Positions 6,342-10,536 of a DNA stretch of 10,536 bases are shown piece by piece. The stretch covers positions 1 through 10,536 of the forward strand of contig CAZFZB010000100.1 of NCBI GenBank assembly GCA_964523415.1, read 5' to 3'. Both the position numbers and the translations under genes were made by a program. The stretch comes from M0108 sp964523415. Its GTDB lineage: Bacteria; Pseudomonadota; Gammaproteobacteria; Chromatiales; Chromatiaceae. The stretch's first letter is position 1, and every line of letters starts with the position of its first letter. Under the pieces are notes generated by a model, which saw only the letters and a program-made list of their open reading frames with translations, searched no databases and was not told the DNA's origin.

Positions 6342-6821
6342 TCACAGAAGGACCTTTAATTTGCGGCCACCCGTGATGGCGAAGCCTTCACGCTCATAAA
6401 AGGCCAGGGTCCTGTCAAACTGAGGCAAGGGTGGCGTCGTGACCTCCAGGCGTTTCCATCCCATTGATGTACCAAATAATTTTGCATGGGATACGAGGCG
6501 GGCCCCCAGCTGCTTAGAGCGGTAAGGGGGACGCACATAGAGCTCCGGTAGGGTTCCGAAGGTGCCCTCGGCGTAAAGGGCATAGCTTTCATAGAGGCTG
6601 AGGAAGCCGGCGGCCTTTCCGCACTCATCGAGGGCGATAAAGATGAAGTATTTGTCGCGGATCAAAAAATCTCTGAGCCTGTCCGCTGTTTCCCTCAGAT
6701 CGAAGTGGAAGGAGGGAAGACGGATCACGTCCATGATCTCATTGAGCAACTCTCCAACCATAACAGCGATCTCATGGGCATCATCCGCCGTGGCAGCCAT
6801 GATGGTGACGTTCTTGGTCAT
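6342..6821 (-). CDS. GNAT family N-acetyltransferase
   Basis: A 159-residue single-domain GNAT protein, the usual length for the family, predicted to transfer acetyl from acetyl-CoA to an amine. The N-terminal part (1-60) is the helical region; FIFIALDECGKAAGFLSLYESY (about 59-80) gives the central strands. Acetyl-CoA motif A is at about 93-110: ELYVRPPYRSKQLGARLV, where R101, G106 and A107 occupy the pyrophosphate loop positions. The first loop glycine is replaced by Gln104, a deviation from R-x-x-G-x-G/A. The C-terminal FYEREGFAITGGRKLKVLL (141-159) is the typical ending strand (YExxGF). AGAGG (6835-6831) nine bases upstream supports ATG 6821. The substrate cannot be told: it may modify a small molecule, antibiotic or protein N-terminus. 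It lies 98 bases downstream of the small membrane gene on the same strand, so they may be co-transcribed. Confidence 0.88.
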   Translation of the reverse strand: MTKNVTIMAATADDAHEIAVMVGELLNEIMDVIRLPSFHFDLRETADRLRDFLIRDKYFIFIALDECGKAAGFLSLYESYALYAEGTFGTLPELYVRPPYRSKQLGARLVSHAKLFGTSMGWKRLEVTTPPLPQFDRTLAFYEREGFAITGGRKLKVLL

Positions 6822-6919
6822 CTTGGGTGGCCTCTAGCATCCAGGCCCCGCGTCAAGTCGCCGGGCGGAATCGAGTATAGGGTAAAGGAGGTGGTTCCCT
6901 TCACTTCCATGGTTGCGGC

Positions 6920-7222
6920 TCAATCCCGGGGTGGGTTGTTCTTGCTCCTGGAATTGCGGTACGAATCAAAAAGGGCCGCCATGGCCAGGATAGGGATCAC
7001 GGCGAAGAGGGTGAGGAAGGGCAGGAGTCTAAAGGAGGTCGCGGCCACCAGGAGAAAGGCGCCGATCCAGGTGGCTAGCCCCATCACTGACATGGGTATC
7101 GAAGACGCCGTTCGTCCCCATCGGCACTTCCTCCTCATACCGGGATGCGCGGCAAGCCCTGCGAGGATCAAAGCGAGTGCGATAAACAGGAGGCCGATTC
7201 CAATGGAATTTCCCGTGCTCAT
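6920..7222 (-). CDS. Small three-helix membrane protein, unknown function
   Basis: I do not recognise this 100-residue protein as a named family. It has three clear hydrophobic segments: about 7-26 (IGIGLLFIALALILAGLAAH), about 43-62 (PMSVMGLATWIGAFLLVAAT) and about 67-85 (LPFLTLFAVIPILAMAALF). A basic loop between the first two, MRRKCRWGR at 29-37, suggests that loop lies in the cytoplasm. The C-terminus is hydrophilic and charged. Even hydrophobic spacing and the absence of stops argue that it is real, and the opposite-strand frame over the same bases is arginine-rich in the way expected for an antisense shadow of a membrane gene. The start at ATG 7222 has only a weak ribosome site (AAAGAA). 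It could be an envelope stress or accessory protein, but there is no basis to choose. Confidence 0.6.
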   Translation of the reverse strand: MSTGNSIGIGLLFIALALILAGLAAHPGMRRKCRWGRTASSIPMSVMGLATWIGAFLLVAATSFRLLPFLTLFAVIPILAMAALFDSYRNSRSKNNPPRD

Positions 7223-7479
7223 GGTTCTTTACCCAGACTGACAGTCTCAAGGTGACGATCAAATAGGCCGGCGGTTAACCCTGGCTCCCGGGTTCCATGA
7301 GGGCACCAGGAGGAGTATGGCCAGGACCTCGATTCGGGTGCCTTCGCTGCTGCCCAAGCGGCGTTCCCGGATGGTGGCGGCAGGCCCAGGTCAGGCTTGA
7401 AATCCCCTTGGTCACCCCGAAGTCCAGCCAGTACCGGCGTATCCCGCCGACACCTGACCGACCACGGAGGATGCCAATC
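7223..7479. promoter_or_regulatory. Divergent promoter region of the small membrane gene and the DUF4399 gene
   Basis: Both genes must be transcribed outward from these 257 bases. A compact palindrome AGACT-GAC-AGTCT sits at 7235-7247, thirteen bases before the small membrane gene start, and could be an operator. On the plus strand TTGAAA around 7398 could be a -35 element, but no good -10 follows at 17 bases. The plus-strand open frame extending through this stretch has no signs of coding. Confidence 0.4.
7466..7470 (+). promoter_or_regulatory. Ribosome binding site deciding the DUF4399 start
   Basis: GGAGG touches the ATG at 7471 but lies nine bases before the ATG at 7480. The second ATG is therefore the better start, and the signal peptide then begins MTRLSLAALLL. 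Confidence 0.65.
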
Positions 7480-7911
7480 ATGACCCGTCTTTCGCTCGCT
7501 GCACTATTACTCGTCCCGCTGGCACTGGCGGGCCCTGGCGCCCTGGCCGCCGATCTGCCGGCCACGCCGGCCCCAGAGGGCGCCAAGGTCTACATCATTT
7601 CCCCCGGGGATGGGGCACTGGTGCCCCAGACCTTTACCGTGCGCTTCGGTCTCAAGGCCATGGGTGTTGCCCCTGCCGGTGTGGCCAATCCCAAGGCCGG
7701 GCATCATCACCTGCTGATCGACAAGGCCGAGTTGCCCCCCCCAGACCAGCCCATGAATCAGGATGTCAAGCATTTCGGTGGTGGCCAGACGGAGGCGGAG
7801 ATCACCCTGCCGCCGGGACCCCATACCCTTCAACTCATCATGGGCGACATGAACCATGTCCCCTTTGACCCGCCGGTGGTTTCCGAGAAGATCACTGTCC
7901 AGGTGCAATAG
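7480..7911 (+). CDS. DUF4399 domain secreted (periplasmic) protein
   Basis: A 143-residue exported protein. Residues 1-23 are a classical signal peptide (R3, hydrophobic LAALLLVPLALA, ALA before Ala24/Asp25). The mature part carries the DUF4399 pattern: KVYIISPGDGALVPQTFTVRFGLKAMGVAPAG (36-67), AGHHHLLID (73-81), KHFGGGQTEAEITLPPGPHTLQL (97-119) and GDMNHVPFDPPVVSEKITV (122-140). The family's biochemical role is not established. The conserved histidines (75-77, 98, 115, 126) and the beta-rich, PapD-like look would allow metal binding, which is an inference. It is the only plus-strand gene seen here. It is divergent from the small membrane gene and convergent with the HD-GYP regulator, so it probably has its own promoter. 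Start chosen by the GGAGG nine bases upstream; a start at 7471 would add only MPI. Confidence 0.88.
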   Translation: MTRLSLAALLLVPLALAGPGALAADLPATPAPEGAKVYIISPGDGALVPQTFTVRFGLKAMGVAPAGVANPKAGHHHLLIDKAELPPPDQPMNQDVKHFGGGQTEAEITLPPGPHTLQLIMGDMNHVPFDPPVVSEKITVQVQ

Positions 7912-7953
7912 GCGCCTACCTCGGGGCCTCTCCCTAGGGGCCACCTGGCTCAG

Positions 7954-7972
7954 CCGGCGGCATTGCCGCCGG
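7954..7972. terminator. 8-bp perfect hairpin between convergent genes
   Basis: CCGGCGGC (7954-7961) and GCCGCCGG (7965-7972) pair perfectly around ATT. It lies 42 bases after the DUF4399 stop and about 110 bases after the HD-GYP stop on the other strand. No T-run follows on either side. A bidirectional transcription barrier fits the convergent layout, and a REP-type element is the alternative. Confidence 0.5.
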
Positions 7973-8083
7973 AGGTTCGCGACTGGGCCCAAGCGCAAGG
8001 TCGCGGGTTTGTCTACTCCCTCCACCCCTGGTCCGCGGGATTGCTCTGGATGGTGCGCGGGATTGCGCGGGATCGCCCTGGCC

Positions 8084-9145
8084 TTACCAGGCCTGCATGG
8101 ATTCGGACTGGGCAAAGATGGCCTCGCAATCCTGGGCGCGCTTGATGAAGGCCTCCAACACGGCCGGATCGAAATGGCTCGGGGCAGTACGGCCGTCACC
8201 CTCGCGGATGATTCGGAGACTTTTTTCATGCGTGAAGGCCGACTTGTAGGGGCGTTTGCTGCGGAGGGCGTCATAGACGTCGACCAATTGCATGATGCGT
8301 GCCGGCAAGGGGATCGCCTCACCCTTCAGACCGCTGGGATAGCCTCCACCATCCCAACGCTCATGGTGCCCCAGGGCAATATCCCGCCCCATCTGAAAAT
8401 AGGGCGAGGAGTTGCCAGCCAGAATGTCAGAGCCGATCAAAACGTGACGCTTCATGATCTCCCGTTCGGCCGGCTCGAAGCTGTCCGGCTTGAGCAGAAT
8501 CTGGTCGGGGATGCCGATCTTGCCGATATCGTGCATCGGGCTGGCATAGAAGATCTGATCGCAAAACTCCGTTGACATCCCCAGTTGTTCGGCAAGGAGC
8601 CTGGTGTAGTGACTGACCCGTTTGACGTGGATGCCGGTATGGTCATCGCGATATTCGGCGGCCCGCACGAGCGTTAAGATCGATTCGATGAAGGAGGTCT
8701 GTAATTGACTGGTGCGTGCCCGTACCTGTTCCTCGAGGATGAGGTTGTGGTTCTTGAGGTAATCGCTAAATTCCTTCAGGCGTAATAAGTTGCGAACCCG
8801 GATTCTCAGATCGATGCGGTCCACCGGCTTGTACAGGTACTCCTCGGCGCCTGCCTCCAGACCCCGCAGGCGTGATTCCCTGTCATCCAGCGCCGAGACC
8901 ACGATGATGGGGATCGACTTGGTGAGTGGATCCTCCTTGAGTTTCAGGGTTGCCTCGTAGCCGGTCATACCGGGCATCATCTGATCGAGCAGAATCAGGT
9001 CGGGCTGGATAGTGGCCGCCATCTTCAGCGCCTGCATGCCGTCCTCTGCCTGAAAGATCTGGAAATCCTGCTGGAGCACGGATGCAAGCAGGCGCCGCGC
9101 CCGCTCATCGTCGTCCACGATCAGAATTTTCGCACCCTCTTGCAT
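8084..9145 (-). CDS. Response regulator with HD-GYP cyclic-di-GMP phosphodiesterase output (REC-HD-GYP)
   Basis: When phosphorylated, this cytoplasmic regulator should hydrolyse cyclic-di-GMP and lower its level, which typically favours motility over biofilm. The receiver (1-120) has the acidic pocket D11-D13, phospho-acceptor D54 in LILLDQMMPG, S84 and K106 in YLYKP. A helical linker (about 122-160) leads to the HD-GYP domain (about 155-345): H173 in HTGIHVKRV, the HD pair H205/D206 in MHDIGKIGIPD, H234, HHE at 260-262 and DGGGYPSGLKGE at 265-276 with the GYP triad. All metal ligands appear present, so it is predicted active. The 353-residue length fits RpfG-like proteins. AGGAGG (9162-9157) and the overlapping GGGAG support ATG 9145. 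It lies 148 bases downstream of the GAF kinase on the same strand, which is the likely phosphate donor. Confidence 0.93.
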   Translation of the reverse strand: MQEGAKILIVDDDERARRLLASVLQQDFQIFQAEDGMQALKMAATIQPDLILLDQMMPGMTGYEATLKLKEDPLTKSIPIIVVSALDDRESRLRGLEAGAEEYLYKPVDRIDLRIRVRNLLRLKEFSDYLKNHNLILEEQVRARTSQLQTSFIESILTLVRAAEYRDDHTGIHVKRVSHYTRLLAEQLGMSTEFCDQIFYASPMHDIGKIGIPDQILLKPDSFEPAEREIMKRHVLIGSDILAGNSSPYFQMGRDIALGHHERWDGGGYPSGLKGEAIPLPARIMQLVDVYDALRSKRPYKSAFTHEKSLRIIREGDGRTAPSHFDPAVLEAFIKRAQDCEAIFAQSESMQAW

Positions 9146-9221
9146 GGTTTCTGCTCCCTCCTGCTCAGTCCGGTACCGCGACGGGATGCTCGCGTCACCA
9201 GGACCCCCTCATGAATGTCGA

Positions 9222-9251
9222 TCCCAGGACGGCGTTATAGGGAACCTGGGA
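9222..9251 (-). promoter_or_regulatory. 7-bp inverted repeat between the GAF kinase and the HD-GYP regulator
   Basis: TCCCAGG (9222-9228) and CCTGGGA (9245-9251) are exact reverse complements with a 16-base loop. They lie midway in the 148-base spacer. No T-run follows in the minus direction. It could be an attenuator or an operator for a separate promoter of the regulator. Confidence 0.35.
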
Positions 9252-9293
9252 CTGATAGACAATCGAGACGCCCAATCACCTGCAACCGGGGTC

Positions 9294-10536
9294 TCATACC
9301 GAAACATTTTCTACAGCCACTCTGGGAATGACGAAGCTGAAGGTGCTGCCCTTGCCAGGTTCGCTCGTCACCCTCATCTGCCCGCCGTGCATTTCCACCA
9401 GTTTCTTGCTCAAGGAAAGACCAAGACCGGTGCCCTGATAGATCTTGGTCAGGGGCGACTCCAATTGCTGGAAGGGCTGGAACAGGCGAGATAGGTCCTC
9501 CTGCTGGATGCCGATACCGCTATCGGTGACCGAGAATTCGATTCGGCTGTCATCGCCGGACACCCTGACACTGACCTTGCCACCGTCCGGGGTGAATTTA
9601 ACGGCATTGCTTACCAGATTGAGCAGTACCTGTTTGATCTTGCGTTCGTCCGCCTGGATGAGGCCGTCGTCCGCCGTGACCAGGAAGCACAGTTCGATGC
9701 CATGTTTGTGCGCACGCTGGCGGTGCATCATCTCCACGGTCTGAACGACAGCGCTGATATCCACCTCATCGAGCTCAAGGGTCATGGCGTCCGCCTCAAC
9801 CTTGGAAAGGTCGAGAATATCGTTGATCAGACTCAGCAGGTGTTGCCCAGAGTCGAGGATATCCTTGGTGTATTGCCGTTGCTGATCGGTCAAATCGCCC
9901 GACAGGCCGGCATGCATCATCTCGGAAAAACCGATGATGCTGGTGAGGGGCGTGCGTAACTCATGGCTCATGTTGGCGAGGAAGGATGACTTGACCTTAT
10001 TGGCGGTTTCCGCTGCCTCCTTGGCTCGATTCAGTTCCTGCGTACGATCCTCCACCATTTCCTCCAATCCCGCGAGCAGACGGAAGTTATCGATCTCCGT
10101 CGTCGCCTGGAGGGCTAGGGTCGTCAGCAAGGCGCTGCGATCCGGGTTGAAAAAGTCCTGCTGGTCACTGTAGAGATTCAGGACGGCGATGGGTTGGCGG
10201 TCCGAGCTGATCAGAGGCACCGCGATCGAGGAACGGAAGCCATGACGTAAGGCCTGGTTGCGCCAGGGGTTATAGGCCGCGTCACCCTCGATATCGTTCT
10301 CGGTCTGTACCTCCCCGGTTCTGATTGCCATGCCGCTGGGGCCCCTGCCCAGGGCTGACTCATCCCGGCGCACCTGGATTCGATCCAGATAGTCCCGACA
10401 AGGGCCGCTGCAGGCAACGGGTCTGACCTCGGAATCCTCGGCTTCGACTTTGCCGATCCAGCTTAACCGCAATCCGAAGATGCGCTGCAAGGCATCGCAA
10501 AGCTGCTGATAAATGGCCTCCTCACTTTTGGCGGCA
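9294..10536 (-). CDS. GAF-domain sensor histidine kinase, 5' end beyond the window
   Basis: The frame is open to the right edge (the upstream residues read AAKSEEAIYQQLCDALQRIF), so the gene continues outside; the TTG at 10490 is internal. Residues below count from that codon. A GAF domain covers the start to about 137 (LRLSWIGKVEAED, GRGPSGMAIRTGEVQ, SSIAVPLISSDRQPIAVLNLYS) and should bind a small ligand or chromophore in the cytoplasm. A short coiled coil (about 140-168) leads to HisKA with phospho-acceptor His176 in SHELRTPLTSIIGFSE. The ATPase has N291 and N295 (LLNLVSNAVKFT), DSGIGI (323-328) and GTGLGL (353-358), and ends shortly after the last strand (STFSFVIPR). No receiver is attached, so phosphate transfer to the REC-HD-GYP protein 148 bases downstream is the simple model. 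Upstream domains cannot be seen. The HisKA/ATPase resembles that of the hybrid kinase, but the sensors differ. Confidence 0.92.
   Translation of the reverse strand, partial: AAKSEEAIYQQLCDALQRIFGLRLSWIGKVEAEDSEVRPVACSGPCRDYLDRIQVRRDESALGRGPSGMAIRTGEVQTENDIEGDAAYNPWRNQALRHGFRSSIAVPLISSDRQPIAVLNLYSDQQDFFNPDRSALLTTLALQATTEIDNFRLLAGLEEMVEDRTQELNRAKEAAETANKVKSSFLANMSHELRTPLTSIIGFSEMMHAGLSGDLTDQQRQYTKDILDSGQHLLSLINDILDLSKVEADAMTLELDEVDISAVVQTVEMMHRQRAHKHGIELCFLVTADDGLIQADERKIKQVLLNLVSNAVKFTPDGGKVSVRVSGDDSRIEFSVTDSGIGIQQEDLSRLFQPFQQLESPLTKIYQGTGLGLSLSKKLVEMHGGQMRVTSEPGKGSTFSFVIPRVAVENVSV

Noticed and set aside
6884..6893. AAAGGAGGTG, a near-perfect ribosome site on the plus strand
   Set aside because: No start codon stands at a suitable distance before a credible plus-strand gene, so it is probably chance.
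6705..7241. Plus-strand open frame over the GNAT 5' end and small membrane gene
   Set aside because: It is antisense to both. It is Arg/Lys-rich as expected opposite a membrane gene. The nearest ribosome-like site (6887-6891) is 17 bases from the ATG at 6909.
7507..8322. Minus-strand open frame (271 codons) over the DUF4399 gene and the HD-GYP 3' end
   Set aside because: It overlaps two well-supported genes, has low-complexity Arg/Pro/Gly composition and no motif.
1..10536. CRISPR array, tRNA, rRNA, insertion sequence, prophage or defence genes
   Set aside because: No regularly spaced repeats, RNA gene folds, transposase or integrase motifs were seen on either strand.

Overview
The window is G+C-rich (above 60% by eye) gammaproteobacterial-type chromosome. 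The mix of a YfbK-like VWA lipoprotein beside an ECF sigma factor, a molybdate ATPase, Cache and GAF histidine kinases, a REC-HD-GYP regulator and a DUF4399 periplasmic protein would fit the Chromatiales (purple sulfur bacteria) or a relative. That placement is an inference from gene content and protein style only; no marker gene is present. Almost every gene lies on the minus strand; the DUF4399 gene is the only plus-strand gene I support.

Right to left on the minus strand, which is the direction of transcription. At the right edge a GAF-domain histidine kinase (9294 to beyond 10536, 5' end outside the window) is followed by a REC-HD-GYP response regulator (8084-9145). They look like a cognate pair that turns a signal into cyclic-di-GMP breakdown. 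The plus-strand DUF4399 secreted protein (7480-7911) converges on the regulator, with a strong hairpin between them. Next come a three-helix small membrane protein of unknown role (6920-7222) and a GNAT acetyltransferase (6342-6821) with a probable terminator. A stretch of about 485 bases without a credible gene (5857-6341) follows.

The centre holds a large membrane hybrid histidine kinase (3298-5856): extracytoplasmic Cache-like sensor, HisKA, HATPase, REC and a helical tail without an Hpt histidine. It is followed by modC (2058-3206), the molybdate importer ATPase, with no modA or modB beside it.

The left end is the most unusual part. A YfbK-type von Willebrand A lipoprotein gene (226-1882) is split across all three minus frames by two one-base losses and also appears to lack two in-frame segments of the usual family protein. 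Eight bases past its stop is a 10-bp perfect hairpin, then an ECF sigma-factor gene (135 to beyond 1) that itself seems to change frame after about 34 codons. The long kinase, modC and HD-GYP genes are intact, so the indels cluster in the sigma/VWA locus. This suggests real decay of that module, although local sequence error is not excluded.

I did not find a new multi-gene system. The points most worth a second look are the decaying sigma/VWA locus, the orphan modC, the unassigned small membrane gene and several strong intergenic inverted repeats.
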